Translations under genes and position numbers: made by a program
Part shown: positions 27,752-37,530 of the stretch, piece by piece
How the letters are laid out: every line of letters begins with the position of its first letter
How positions within the stretch are numbered: position 1 is the stretch's first letter
NCBI RefSeq assembly: GCF_900114165.1
Contig: NZ_FOSB01000012.1
Coordinates: forward strand, 1,059-65,058
Reading direction: 5' to 3'
Length of the DNA: 64,000 nt
DNA from: Halobacillus dabanensis
GTDB taxonomy: Bacteria > Bacillota > Bacilli > Bacillales > Halobacillaceae
Notes under the pieces: generated by a model
Told to the model about the DNA's origin: nothing
What the model saw: only the letters and a program-made list of their open reading frames with translations
Databases searched by the model: none

Positions 27752-27805
27752 ACCCTCCTTTGTCTTTAGTGTTATTGTTATTATAATGGATTCTCAGAAA
27801 ATTTG

Positions 27806-28273
27806 CTACTCTTTTATCGTATCTGCATATTTTCCGAGCTTCTTCAACAGCTCAATGGCATCGTGCTTCTCTTCATCAGTCAAGCCACCCATAATCGCTT
27901 CAATCTGCTTCCAATGATCAGGGAAAATTCCGTTCAGTAATTCTCGCCCCTTATCGGTGATAGAAGCAAAAGTGATTCGCCGATCATTCGGACATGGGAC
28001 TCGTTTCAGATAATTTTTCTTCTCCAGCTTGTCCACAACATACGTGATACTCCCACTTGCAAGGAGAACTTTCTCTCCTATTTTCTGCAGCGGTTGTTCC
28101 CCTTGGTGGTAAAGAAGTTCAAGGACCCCAAATTCTGTCGGGTTTAATTCATAACGTTGAATGTCATCTTTCACTAGATCAGCTATAGTACGCTGAGCCT
28201 TTGACAAAACAACAAACAGCTTCAACGAGGGGTCTTGTTTTTTCTTGCGGTACAGTTCTTGTTCGTTCATCAC
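27806..28273 (-). CDS. MarR family transcriptional regulator
   Basis: 155 residues. Winged helix: PTEFGVLELLYHQGEQPLQK, GSITYVVDKLEKKNYLKRV and the wing PNDRRITFASIT. The layout resembles B. subtilis MhqR/YusO-type regulators. It lies just upstream of the ABC-F leader on the same strand, so it could control that gene. The start is GTG or the following ATG; AAAGGATGG lies upstream. Confidence 0.87.
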   Translation of the reverse strand: MMNEQELYRKKKQDPSLKLFVVLSKAQRTIADLVKDDIQRYELNPTEFGVLELLYHQGEQPLQKIGEKVLLASGSITYVVDKLEKKNYLKRVPCPNDRRITFASITDKGRELLNGIFPDHWKQIEAIMGGLTDEEKHDAIELLKKLGKYADTIKE

Positions 28274-28364
28274 GGTTCGCCCATCCTTTTCAATAGATAA
28301 AGATAGTATAAGTTTAACAAATTCTAACTGTCAAACCACCCCTAAATGATGATCTTCTGATATT

Positions 28365-29288
28365 TTAAGGGTTGAGCATCGTTTTCAAAGCGTGCGGACC
28401 TCCCCCAAGGACTGTGAAATGGTTAGGAAGAACCTGCATACTTTCAGGGGTTTCCCCTTTGATCTCCCCATCCATATCAACCTCCTGGGTATACTGGACA
28501 TCTACCTTCAGCTTTTCCCCCTGAATGTGATAGAGCTCTTGAAATTCACTTGGATCTGTTTGCGGCCGCCCCATAGTCATCAATTCGCGGAATAAAGTAA
28601 GGTTGGAGTTCTTGACAATCAATACATCAAACAACCCGTCCTGCATGTCAATGGAAGGGACAGGCAATCTTCTTGTACCGATAAATTGCCCATTCATGAC
28701 AAGGATCATCACTGCTTCTCCCTCAATCATTTCACCGTCGATTTTAATTTTGTAATCAAAAGAATCCGCCTGGTTCATCGTTTTTAACGCGCTTATGAAA
28801 TAACTGAGCACCCCTAGTCGATTCTTTTGATTTTCATCAATATTAAACGATGTTTGTGTTACAAGGCCGATCCCCCAAAAGTTTAAAAAATAATCATTCT
28901 CTGTTTTGCCTACATCGACCGTCAATTCTTCTCCTTCTATAATCCCCCTTGCCGCCTGTTCCAAACGTTGAGGGGTGTCCATTACGCGACTGAAATCATT
29001 ACACGTACCTCCAGGAAGGACACCAATGACCGGACGCTGCTCCAACGGGGCTAAGCAGTTTATGACTTCATGCACCGTCCCATCTCCACCATAAATGAAG
29101 AACACCTCTACTTCCGGTCCATAGGAACGACAAACTTCCCTCAAATCCTCTAAGGAAGACGTTTGAATGACCTTTAACTCTTTCACTTCTTCACTGATGA
29201 TTGGTAACGTCTGACCAAGAGCTGTTCCAATTTCATTTTCACCTTTATTTCCATTATATAAGAAAACACCACTTTGGTAACGAGGCAT
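28365..29288 (-). CDS. Diacylglycerol kinase family lipid kinase
   Basis: 307 residues with GGDGTVHEV, the GVLPGGTCNDFSR loop and the C-terminal VDMDGE motif of the DgkB/YegS family. It phosphorylates diacylglycerol or a related lipid. A second family member is encoded at 57359-58240. GGAAGG precedes the ATG. Confidence 0.9.
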   Translation of the reverse strand: MPRYQSGVFLYNGNKGENEIGTALGQTLPIISEEVKELKVIQTSSLEDLREVCRSYGPEVEVFFIYGGDGTVHEVINCLAPLEQRPVIGVLPGGTCNDFSRVMDTPQRLEQAARGIIEGEELTVDVGKTENDYFLNFWGIGLVTQTSFNIDENQKNRLGVLSYFISALKTMNQADSFDYKIKIDGEMIEGEAVMILVMNGQFIGTRRLPVPSIDMQDGLFDVLIVKNSNLTLFRELMTMGRPQTDPSEFQELYHIQGEKLKVDVQYTQEVDMDGEIKGETPESMQVLPNHFTVLGGGPHALKTMLNP

Positions 29289-29320
29289 AGTATCCCTTCC
29301 TTCCTCTTATTCATAATTGA

Positions 29321-30396
29321 CTATTTTCCCTGACCTGAAACCAGCCATTCTTCCTTCACTTTCTGTAGAAAGCGTTCAGGTTCATCGACGGTCAAATAAA
29401 TCCGTCTCACTTCGCGTTTGAATCCGAAAAGCCGACGCCCCTCTATCCCTTCGTTTAACAGGACTTCGAATTGAGGCGGCTGTTTCTCAAATCCAGCAAG
29501 TACCAAGGCAAAGGAATACCGATCCTCCAATAATGTTTCACCTTGAAAACGTCGAATCTCCTCCACTTTTTCTAATGGCACGGATATATGGAAACGAAGC
29601 CCTTTTTGGAGATGGATTAGGTTATTCTGGATTACGACAGGACTTTTACGAATCGCCTGGTAGTCACCTATTAAGAAGACAAGCGCATAGACGTCAAGAA
29701 TGGTTGCAATCCAGGCGATGGTGTGGCTGTACTGCAGAAGCATGACATGGACAGCGATGATTTCAATAAGCATCGCATGAACGAGCATAAGGAAGACGCC
29801 GAAGTATTCACTATTTTTATGATAACTGAAGGTATGATCGCCCAACGGCTTGCTATCCATGTTTGGAAAAAAGGTGTAGCGGACGGCCGAAGCATCTGTG
29901 GATATGAATTCGATGAGCCGCTCCAACTTCCTATAGCTTCCAAACGTTTTCTGATTGGCTGTAGATATTCTTGCAAGTAAATGAGGACATGTTTGAAGTG
30001 TAGCCTTAAAGTTCTTTTTCCATGTTTTAAAATTTTTAATCAAAAGAACTAGAAGGAAAAATTCTAAGAGGAGAAAACTTACTTCAACGACAATAATGGA
30101 AACGTTCATGAATAGCAGGTGTTCTTGAGCATAGGGCGGAACAATCCAGTACACAAATCCCGCCCCTAGAAGCCATAGAGGAGCAAGCAATGACAGAGTC
30201 GGCTTTCTTCGAAGAACAAATAAGAAAAAAACACCGGAAGGACGATCATAATGTCAAGGACGGTTGCCAGCACAAGAATTGGTGGTACTGTACCCGTCGC
30301 TTCTATCTTCTGAATAAAGAAGTTCGAAAAAAGTAATGCAGCAATACAAAAGATGCCTCCGTAAAACGACTTCGGATGTGTTTTTAATGCTTGCAT
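29321..30396 (-). pseudogene. Multi-pass membrane protein of unknown function, frameshifted
   Basis: The first 60 or so residues (MQALKTHPKSFYGGIFCIAA..., then VLATVLDIMIVLPVFF) are in one frame. The rest (LLAPLWLLGAGFVYWIVPPY onward, ~290 residues, several membrane helices and a cytoplasmic C-terminal domain) is in another. They join at a run of seven T on the minus strand (30231-30225). One more T would give a continuous 358-residue protein reading VFFFLFVLRRKPTLSLLAP. The frames overlap and the sequence is otherwise intact, so a single lost base in the homopolymer explains it. Function unknown; I recall similar Bacillaceae proteins mislabelled as carotene monooxygenase. Confidence 0.75.
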
Positions 30397-30584
30397 GATA
30401 ACTCCCCCTTCTTTTCCTTTATTTTACTATAAAAAAGAAGCCCTGATGGAGCATTGGATTTAAAAAATATCTGGTCAGGCATTGTTCATAAGGCTGTCAT
30501 ATCCCCTTTCTTTGACGATATAATTTCGTTTACTTCTAGCCACCAGTGATTTATACTATAATTTGTTTAGGGGGCTAAGTAAAT

Positions 30585-31037
30585 ATGGAAAGAAATATTG
30601 ATCAATTATTAGGGTACAACATCAATATGTTGGCACACTTTTTACAGAATATATATAACCAAAGATTGGGAGAGTATGGCCTTACTCATTCCCAGGCGAA
30701 AGTGATTTACTTCCTCGCCAAAGCAGGGGAACAATCTCAGACGGACTTACAAAAACGTCTGCATATAAAAGCTTCATCAATGAACGGACTGATTGAGACA
30801 CTGTTGAAGCATGAACGGATAGCTAAGAGATCCTGTCAGAAAGACAAACGGACGAAGCTCGTTAAACTGACTGAGAAAGGCAAGGAGCTTCATGCGATCA
30901 TTCTCAACATTATTGAAGAGATCGAATCAGAAGCAGCTCAAGGACTGTCTAAAGAAGAGCAGCAAGTGATGGTTTCCTGGTTAAAAAAAATGCAAGAAAA
31001 CTTGAAACCTAAAATAATAGGGAGAGAAGACAAATGA
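30585..31037 (+). CDS. MarR family regulator (MepR-like)
   Basis: 150 residues. Winged helix with LTHSQAKVIYFLAKAGEQSQ, LQKRLHIKASSMNGLIETL and wing KDKRTKLVKLTEKG. It overlaps the MATE transporter gene by four bases (ATGA), the layout of staphylococcal mepR-mepA, so it probably represses this operon until a drug binds. TATAAT lies about 30 bases before GGGGGCTAAG and the ATG. Confidence 0.88.
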   Translation: MERNIDQLLGYNINMLAHFLQNIYNQRLGEYGLTHSQAKVIYFLAKAGEQSQTDLQKRLHIKASSMNGLIETLLKHERIAKRSCQKDKRTKLVKLTEKGKELHAIILNIIEEIESEAAQGLSKEEQQVMVSWLKKMQENLKPKIIGREDK

Positions 31038-32416
31038 AAGAACAAAGTCAACGCTTAGGTTCTCAACCCATCCCGAAGTTGTTAACCAATTTATCTGTTC
31101 CAGCGATGATCGGTATGTTTGTCATGGCCCTTTACAATGTGGTAGATACATTATTCATCGCCCGTGGTGTTGGTATCTTAGGTGTATCTGGCGTCAGTAT
31201 CGGTTTCCCTGTGATGATGATTATTATGGCAATCGCAGCAGCAGTCGGGATCGGCGGAGCATCTGTCATCTCCAGACGCTTAGGGGAAAATAAACAAGAA
31301 GAAGCGAACCAAGTATTCGGAAACATTCTTTTTACCATAGTGGTCGTCAGCAGCTTAGGATTTATCGGTGCTTTCACTTTTCTTGAACCATTACTGAGGT
31401 TGTTCGGAGCGACTGAAAGCATTATGCCTTATGCGGTCGATTATTTATTCCCGATTATGATCGGGTCGATCTTTTTTTCCTTCGCTTTTACGACGAACAG
31501 CATCATACGTTCGGAAGGAAATTCCAAGTTTGCTATGATGACGATGATCATTCCAGCGGTTTTAAACATGATCCTCGATCCTATTTTCATCTTCGGATTG
31601 AACATGGGAGTCCAGGGAGCCTCCGTTGCCACAGTCATCTCCCAGGCGACCGTCACCATTGTCGTGCTGAATTACTTTTTAAAAGGGAAATCCTCCCTGA
31701 CTATTAAAGCGGCCTATCTAAAGCCACAGTGGTTTGTCATCCGTGAGGTGCTAGTCATTGGCATGCCAGCTTTCATCCGTCAGGTTTCCGGGAGCGGAAT
31801 GATGATTGCAATCAATTGGAGGCTCATCAAATTCGGAGGCGAGTTTGAAGTTGGTGTGTTCGGTATCGTTCAAAAATTGGCGATGTTCACCATCATGCCG
31901 ATGATTGGTGTATTGCAAGGAATGCAGCCCATCATCGGATATAACTACGGTGCGAAAAATTATGATCGGTTGAAAGAAACGGTCATGTTAGGGATGAAAG
32001 TCGTAACGGTCATCTCTGCTGGTATTTTTGTATTGATGATGGCCTTTCCTGAAGGGTTGATGAACATTTTCACTGGAGATTCCGCAACAATCGAAACTGG
32101 AGCCTATGCCATCCGTATTATGTTTGCTCTGGCGATGTTGATCGGTGTTCAGGTCGTCAGCGGTGGCCTCTATCAAGCATTGGGGATGGCAAAACCCGCT
32201 CTCATCTTATCGATGGCCCGGCAGGTTCTATTTTTAATCCCGCTTGTTTTAATTTTACCGAACTTCTTCGGCGTGACAGGGGTATGGCTCGCTTTTCCAC
32301 TTTCCGATTTAATGGCATTCCTGCTGTCTATGGTCTTCCTTTATAAAGATCGTTCCTTATTTTTCAGGTCCAAAAAAGAAGATCCTCCCTATCAACCAGC
32401 CCCTTCCCAAGGGTGA
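31034..32416 (+). CDS. MATE family efflux transporter (MepA-like)
   Basis: 460 residues with twelve membrane helices. NLSVPAMIGMFVMALYNVVD at the N-terminus and GMQPIIGYNYGAKNYDR in the second half match the MATE family. It exports cationic drugs in exchange for sodium or protons. Translationally coupled to the upstream MarR gene. Confidence 0.92.
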   Translation: MKEQSQRLGSQPIPKLLTNLSVPAMIGMFVMALYNVVDTLFIARGVGILGVSGVSIGFPVMMIIMAIAAAVGIGGASVISRRLGENKQEEANQVFGNILFTIVVVSSLGFIGAFTFLEPLLRLFGATESIMPYAVDYLFPIMIGSIFFSFAFTTNSIIRSEGNSKFAMMTMIIPAVLNMILDPIFIFGLNMGVQGASVATVISQATVTIVVLNYFLKGKSSLTIKAAYLKPQWFVIREVLVIGMPAFIRQVSGSGMMIAINWRLIKFGGEFEVGVFGIVQKLAMFTIMPMIGVLQGMQPIIGYNYGAKNYDRLKETVMLGMKVVTVISAGIFVLMMAFPEGLMNIFTGDSATIETGAYAIRIMFALAMLIGVQVVSGGLYQALGMAKPALILSMARQVLFLIPLVLILPNFFGVTGVWLAFPLSDLMAFLLSMVFLYKDRSLFFRSKKEDPPYQPAPSQG

Positions 32417-32422
32417 CCACTC

Positions 32423-32453
32423 AGCACGGTGCCATCACGCATCGTGCTTTTTT
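32423..32453 (+). terminator. Terminator of the MarR-MATE operon
   Basis: AGCACG and CGTGCT (32423-32428/32443-32448) followed by TTTTTT. Confidence 0.75.
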
Positions 32454-32461
32454 CCATTAAA

Positions 32462-32757
32462 GCTCCCGATTCTTGAAGACTCCGTTTCGAGACTTTAGTG
32501 GGAGTTTAGGGGCTACGGGAAAAGGTTCGTCCAGTTCCATCGCCCAGACATTCGCGTCATAAGCAGAACATCAAAGGAATAAAAAACCATTCCGTTGATG
32601 TTCTGCTTATGCCAGTCGTGTCTCCCAGGGCGATTCCTCATTTGAATGTCCAGTCCATACGCCGCTGATCAAGGCACTTCCGCTTTCAAAATAGGAGTCT
32701 CACCGTTTCCCTCCGCCCCTTTCCATGATAAGTATTTCGAAACCATCTTCAAGTAAA
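32462..32757. repeat. Dispersed repeat, family B (copy B1) with long hairpin
   Basis: The left end reads AAAGCTCCC...GATTCTTGAAGACTCCG then TTTCGAGAC; the right end GTATTTCGAAACCATCTTC is its imperfect inverse. The core hairpin at 32539-32634 begins ATCGCCC and ends GGGCGAT. Inside it, 23-base arms starting CATAAGCAGAACATC (32558-32580/32589-32611) pair with a single mismatch. Right of the hairpin lies CAGTCCATACGCCGCTGATC and AAGGCACTTCCGCTTT. Confidence 0.85.
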
Positions 32758-32837
32758 AGAAGCGGCATGATGTAAGTGAAAGTGCGGTAATCACAGGCTT
32801 GAAGTGCTATTCTCCCTCTACTTATGGCAGGGTTATT

Positions 32838-33046
32838 TTTAGGCGATTTCGAGTAACTCATACGGCAAGGGGAGATGGGGGATGAGGAGACTCCTGCGGG
32901 AAAGGATAGACTGGCAAGACACCAAAGGTCATGAAGTGACCGAGGAGGCTTGCCGTCTTCCCCGCGGAAAGCGACTTATCCACCACCGACCCTTATTCGC
33001 AATAGAATTCTCGAAACAGAGTCTTCCATAATACTGCCATATTGTT
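32838..33046. repeat. Dispersed repeat, family A (copy A4)
   Basis: Signature blocks: ATACGGCAAGGGGAGA, GAGACTCCTGCGGGAAA, GAGGAGGCTTGCCGTC and CGCGGAAAGCGACTTATCC. The right end reads TTCTCGAAACAGAGTCTTCC and then ATACTGCCAT. It follows copy B1 by about 80 bases, so the gap between the MATE and YknW-like genes is almost wholly repeat. Confidence 0.82.
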
Positions 33047-33193
33047 GAGTAACATACTTTTTGGGAATTATACGATGAATGGTAATCACCTAACTTTTCC
33101 CAGAAAGTTTGTCAGGTAATTATAGCAACAACTGACAATTTCCGTTAGAATAAGACAGAGAGTTTTATTTTTCTAGATTAAAGGATGGAACGC

Positions 33194-33865
33194 ATGGCAT
33201 ACTCGGTTAATTTAATAAAATTATTCACTCGTCGCGAAGATCATTTGTTCAAATTGAATGAAGCGGAACGAATTAGAAATGTATGGAATCTATTATTCTT
33301 CCTATTAGTCCTAACGATTCTTACATACGTATGGACAGCATGGCTTGGCCTTGGGACGGATGCCATTTCTGCCAATATGACTGACTTGAATAGGGTCGAA
33401 TATGAAATGAGGAAAGCATGGTTCTTACTTGGACGCGTAAGTTTTGCTATTCTCTTATTTTTATTCATCATCTTCATTTCATCTTTCTTTTTCTGGCTAT
33501 TCAACAACGTGTCTTATAAAAAGCTGTTCATTCTCCAGATGAACGTTCTTCTAGTAATGTTAGTAGAACGAATCACCTGGATTCCGCTCATGACTTTTGC
33601 TGGGCTCGATTGGTATGTCTCTCCTTTATCCTTCGGTGTAATCGCATCTTATTTTACGACCATCGACTGGGTGATTTACTTTTTCGGAGCCATCTCTATT
33701 TTTCAGTTATTCATCATATGGTATCAGGTCAAATGCTTGTCATGGCTTTCCAAAACAAAGATTGGCTGGGTTTGGGTCGGTGTCGTTTTTTGGCATCTTT
33801 TGCTATGGGCAGGAACAGCCGCTTTAACCAAATACGATTTATATCTCCTTTATTTAATCAGATAA
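33194..33865 (+). CDS. Yip1-like membrane protein (YknW-like)
   Basis: 223 residues with five membrane helices and short loops. Position directly before an efflux adaptor gene parallels yknW-yknX in B. subtilis, where YknW is a Yip1-family protein needed to assemble the YknXYZ transporter. Identification rests on this context and topology. The ATG at 33194 has AAAGGA eight bases upstream; an ATG three codons earlier touches the binding site. Confidence 0.65.
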   Translation: MAYSVNLIKLFTRREDHLFKLNEAERIRNVWNLLFFLLVLTILTYVWTAWLGLGTDAISANMTDLNRVEYEMRKAWFLLGRVSFAILLFLFIIFISSFFFWLFNNVSYKKLFILQMNVLLVMLVERITWIPLMTFAGLDWYVSPLSFGVIASYFTTIDWVIYFFGAISIFQLFIIWYQVKCLSWLSKTKIGWVWVGVVFWHLLLWAGTAALTKYDLYLLYLIR

Positions 33866-33888
33866 GAAAGCAGCAGGTGTAAAGATTT

Positions 33889-35142
33889 ATGAAAAAAATC
33901 AATTACAAAGGTAGAATCCTGGGACTCTTGATTGTCGCCTTCATTACGACCAATGCTTTCCTCATCTATCTTGATGAAGGAGAACAAGTCGATCGTAAAT
34001 CATTTATTAATGAATGGTCGCAATCGATCACCTATGATTTATATGAAAAAATGGATACAAGAGGGGTTTTTGCCTCGGAAGAATCCGAACCCGTTTACTT
34101 CAATGAAGAAACAGGGTCATTCAACGAATTCCTTGTGTCGGAAGGGGATACGGTGAATGAGGGCGATGGCCTTTATACATACAATGTCCAGAACTATTAT
34201 CAACAGGAAGCGCGTCTTCAATCGGAAGTCAGTCGTATCGAAGAGGAAATCGATGCTATTGAAGATTTCATTGATGATATTGAAAGTTATCGTGTCCCCG
34301 ACCCACCAGAAGAGGACAATGATACTGGCTTATTCAACAATAACGATGACTCCAATGACCCCCCACCTCAATCGTACGTTGAAACAGAGTACTTGAAGGA
34401 AGAAAAAATAGCTGAACAGGAAGCCGAACTCGCCAAGCAAGAAGCAATGCTGGAAATGACGGAGGATCAGCTTGATCAACTTCAAGAAGATGGAGACCAA
34501 ATTACAGTTACGAGTGCTTTTTCGGGTACAGTTGCAGATATTTCCAAAGATTTGAAGGCACCATTACTCACTTTAGAATCGACAAATCTTGTTCTGGAAG
34601 GAACCATCCATGAACAGGAGCGCAACCAGATTGAAGAGGGAATGCCTGTCGAACTGAATGTAAATGAAATCGAATACGAGACCACAGGAATTCTGGAATC
34701 CCTAGATGAATTTCCAGAAGACATCGATGTGAACAAATCTAGCCGTTATCCATTCACAGTAACATTAGAGAATCCTGGGGAAGAATTGCTGCCAGGCTAT
34801 CATGCAGACGTGAAAATCGTTACAAATGAATCTTTGGATGTAGTTACAGCTATAGAAGCAGCTTTGGAGACGGAAGAGAATCTATTTGCCTGGGTCATGA
34901 ATGACGAAGGGGTTGTGGAACGTCGGGAAATCGAAACAGGACTTGACGAAAAAGGACTCGTCGAAATCGTGTCTGGGCTTGAAGATGGAGAATGGCTTGC
35001 CGTTGAACCAAAAGATGAATTCCGAGATGGAAGAGTCTTTTTCACTCCCATGAACATGGACGATTTGAGAGTTCGTCAAATGTTCGATATGGAGCGTCAA
35101 TCGATGTTGAATTATGGTTTGCTTGGACTTTTATCACGCTGA
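33889..35142 (+). CDS. Efflux transporter adaptor subunit (HlyD/YknX-like)
   Basis: 417 residues. One N-terminal membrane anchor (ILGLLIVAFITTNAFLIYL), a split biotinyl-lipoyl-like domain (SEGDTVNEGDGLYTYNVQNY and VTSAFSGTVADISKDLKAPL), a long coiled coil (~105-200) interrupted by an Asp/Pro-rich insert (PDPPEEDNDTGLFNNNDDSN) and a beta-barrel. It would link an inner-membrane transporter to the cell wall. No ABC ATPase or permease follows; a terminator comes next, so its partner must be elsewhere. Strongly acidic. Confidence 0.85.
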   Translation: MKKINYKGRILGLLIVAFITTNAFLIYLDEGEQVDRKSFINEWSQSITYDLYEKMDTRGVFASEESEPVYFNEETGSFNEFLVSEGDTVNEGDGLYTYNVQNYYQQEARLQSEVSRIEEEIDAIEDFIDDIESYRVPDPPEEDNDTGLFNNNDDSNDPPPQSYVETEYLKEEKIAEQEAELAKQEAMLEMTEDQLDQLQEDGDQITVTSAFSGTVADISKDLKAPLLTLESTNLVLEGTIHEQERNQIEEGMPVELNVNEIEYETTGILESLDEFPEDIDVNKSSRYPFTVTLENPGEELLPGYHADVKIVTNESLDVVTAIEAALETEENLFAWVMNDEGVVERREIETGLDEKGLVEIVSGLEDGEWLAVEPKDEFRDGRVFFTPMNMDDLRVRQMFDMERQSMLNYGLLGLLSR

Positions 35143-35157
35143 ATTACCGGACACGAA

Positions 35158-35189
35158 CAGACCGCTGCACATAAGCGGTCTGTTTTTTT
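35158..35189 (+). terminator. Terminator of the YknWX-like operon
   Basis: CAGACCGCT and AGCGGTCTG (35158-35166/35174-35182) followed by TTTTTTT. Confidence 0.92.
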
Positions 35190-35390
35190 CCTCCTTCCAA
35201 TAAGCTCCCAAACTTTGATTGAGGGTGAGGGGGCTCTGGTAAGCTACTCACTTTCCGGTAACCACTACCATCCATAGTTGCTCGGGAGTGTGTCTAGAGG
35301 AAGGTTTTACATTTGCATCTCTTTCCTTCACATGTGAGGATAATAGTTAGATAGAAATAGAACGTACTACCTTTACAAGGGGGTAAAAAA

Positions 35391-36404
35391 ATGAAATTGA
35401 GCGTTTTGGATCAATCCCCTATTTTAGCTGGGACAGACCCCAAAGAAGCCCTTAAGCAAACGACAGAGTTAGCAAAGTGGACAGACAGACTCGGGTTCCA
35501 CCGCTTTTGGGTATCCGAGCATCACAGTACAGGAAGCCTCGCAGGATCCGCACCAGAAATTCTCGCGACTCACCTTGCTGCTCATACTAATCAAATTCGA
35601 ATCGGAACAGGCGGAGTCCTCCTTCCCCACTATAGTTCGTATAAAATTGCGGAAGCTTTCCGCATTCTTGAAACATTGCATCCAAACCGTATCGACCTCG
35701 GGGTCGGCCGAGCCCCTGGTGGGATGCCGAACGTAAACTTAGCTTTGAACAGTGGCCAATTACCAAGCATAGAAAATTATCCGGCGCAAGTGGAGGAATT
35801 GATGGCTTATCTGCATGGCCAAGACCCTCATGGTATGGATATTCATGCCACACCCAAAGGTGATACCGCTCCTCCCATCTGGATGCTCGGCTCAAGTGGA
35901 ACAAGTGCACGTTTAGCTGCCGACCTGGGGGTCTCCTACTCTTTCGCCCATTTCATCAATGGACGAGGTGGAATCAGGGCGATGGAACGCTACCAGGATT
36001 ATTTCACTTCTTCTATGCAACAAAGTACACCGGCCGGAAATGTTTCTGTCTTTGTCGTATGTGCGGATACAGATGAGCATGCAGAATACCTTGCATCAAG
36101 CCTTGATATGGCACTATTGCAAATCGAGCAAGGATACCAACGCTCCCACTTCCCTACCCCTGAAGAAGCACTCAGCCATTCGTACACAATATTCGAAGAA
36201 GAGAGAATCCAGGATAATCGCAACCGTATGATTGTGGGATGTGCAGAAAAAGTGAAAGAAGAAATTGAGCAATTAGCAGAAATGTATCACGTAGAGGAAG
36301 TGATTATCAATACGATTATCACTCCTTTCGAAGAACGGATGAAATCCTATGAGCTGATTGCGGATGCCTTTGCATTGAGTACCCATTCTACCACTATGAC
36401 GTAA
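35391..36404 (+). CDS. LLM class flavin-dependent oxidoreductase
   Basis: 337 residues, bacterial-luciferase-like TIM barrel: FHRFWVSEHHSTGSLAGSAP near 40-60, RIGTGGVLLPHY and RIDLGVGRAPGG. It belongs to the MsnO8/YwcH-type group. Such enzymes use FMNH2 and oxygen; the substrate is unknown. ATG behind AAGGGGG. Single gene, closed by its own terminator. Confidence 0.9.
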   Translation: MKLSVLDQSPILAGTDPKEALKQTTELAKWTDRLGFHRFWVSEHHSTGSLAGSAPEILATHLAAHTNQIRIGTGGVLLPHYSSYKIAEAFRILETLHPNRIDLGVGRAPGGMPNVNLALNSGQLPSIENYPAQVEELMAYLHGQDPHGMDIHATPKGDTAPPIWMLGSSGTSARLAADLGVSYSFAHFINGRGGIRAMERYQDYFTSSMQQSTPAGNVSVFVVCADTDEHAEYLASSLDMALLQIEQGYQRSHFPTPEEALSHSYTIFEEERIQDNRNRMIVGCAEKVKEEIEQLAEMYHVEEVIINTIITPFEERMKSYELIADAFALSTHSTTMT

Positions 36405-36421
36405 TGTCATGGTGGTTTTTT
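36390..36421 (+). terminator. Terminator of the LLM oxidoreductase gene
   Basis: ACCACTATGAC pairs with GTCATGGTGGT (one G-U) and TTTTTTG follows. It overlaps the stop codon. Confidence 0.88.
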
Positions 36422-36566
36422 GTTCCCCTCCCCTTAAAACTCTTTCCAGCCACTTTCCTACCAATTTAATGAGTTAGCACATTATTGAGACTTATTTCCT
36501 ATTAATTTTGACTCAAATACAGCCGATATCAATAGTTGTCAGACATCATAACAAGGAGTGATAATT

Positions 36567-37517
36567 GTGAAACGTTCATACATAGTCTTCGTCCTCCTTT
36601 CCATAGGCTTCCTATTGGCAGGATGTGCGAACAATGAAACGAAAGCGAATACAGATCAATCGATAAGTGCTGGCTTGATTGTGACAGACAGTGGTCTCGG
36701 TGATGATTCTTTCAGTGATTCTGCCTTTCAAGGATTAGAACAAGCCCGCGATGAATTAGGAATTACGTTTGATTATCGCGAGCCTTTCGATCAAGATTAC
36801 GAGAAACATACCCAGGACCTTTTAGAACAAGGACACGATGTCATCATCGGACTCGGTTACAATTCCCAACAAGCCATTGAAAAACTGGCCAAAGAGAACC
36901 CTGAGCAATCGTTCGTCATGATTGATGCAGTCTCTGAACTTGATAACGTAACCTCCATCACCTTCAAAGAAGATGAAGGAAGTTACTTGATAGGTTTGAT
37001 TGCCGGTATGAAAACAGAAACCGATACGGTTGGATTCATTGGGGGCGAAAATATCCCTGTCGTAGAACGATTTGAAAAAGGGTTCATAGCAGGTGTGAAA
37101 GAAGCGAATCCTGACGCACAAGTGCTTTCTGAATATGCTGGTACATTTGATGACGATGGAAAAGGAGCGTCTATCACACAAGAAATGGTTACTAAAGGTG
37201 CTGATTTCGTCTTCCCGGCAGCCGGTTTCACAGGAATAGGAGTATTGAAAGAAGCACAAAGGCAGAAAATTCGTGCCTTTGGTGTCGATAGTGATCAATT
37301 CTTTGTAGCTGAAAAAGCGGTCGTTTCTTCCATGTTGAAAAACGTCAATGTAGCCCTTTACGGAGTTATGGAACAGTTGAATGAAGGAGCGGAACTCGAA
37401 GGTGACACAAAAACACTTGGAATCGAAGAAAATGGTGTCGGACTTGCTCCGATCCGCCTGGTAGAGATGACGAGTGAAGAACAGGATCTATTGAATGAGG
37501 CGACAGGAAAGGAATGA
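36567..37517 (+). CDS. BMP family substrate-binding lipoprotein
   Basis: 316 residues. Signal peptide with lipobox LAGC (Cys20), then the BMP/PnrA fold: [51 protein letters not shown] and [13 protein letters not shown]. Relatives bind nucleosides or act in sensing. GTG start behind AAGGAGTGATAATT. The next gene, 14 bases on, is a chemoreceptor and no ABC permease or ATPase is nearby, which suggests a sensory rather than uptake role. Confidence 0.88.
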   Translation: MKRSYIVFVLLSIGFLLAGCANNETKANTDQSISAGLIVTDSGLGDDSFSDSAFQGLEQARDELGITFDYREPFDQDYEKHTQDLLEQGHDVIIGLGYNSQQAIEKLAKENPEQSFVMIDAVSELDNVTSITFKEDEGSYLIGLIAGMKTETDTVGFIGGENIPVVERFEKGFIAGVKEANPDAQVLSEYAGTFDDDGKGASITQEMVTKGADFVFPAAGFTGIGVLKEAQRQKIRAFGVDSDQFFVAEKAVVSSMLKNVNVALYGVMEQLNEGAELEGDTKTLGIEENGVGLAPIRLVEMTSEEQDLLNEATGKE

Positions 37518-37530
37518 AGGAGGAAAGACA

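Noticed and set aside
35195-35310. Possible worn repeat copy (AATAAGCTCCC, GGTAAGCTACTC)
   Set aside because: Only two short blocks match family B, without the end sequence or a hairpin; too weak to call.
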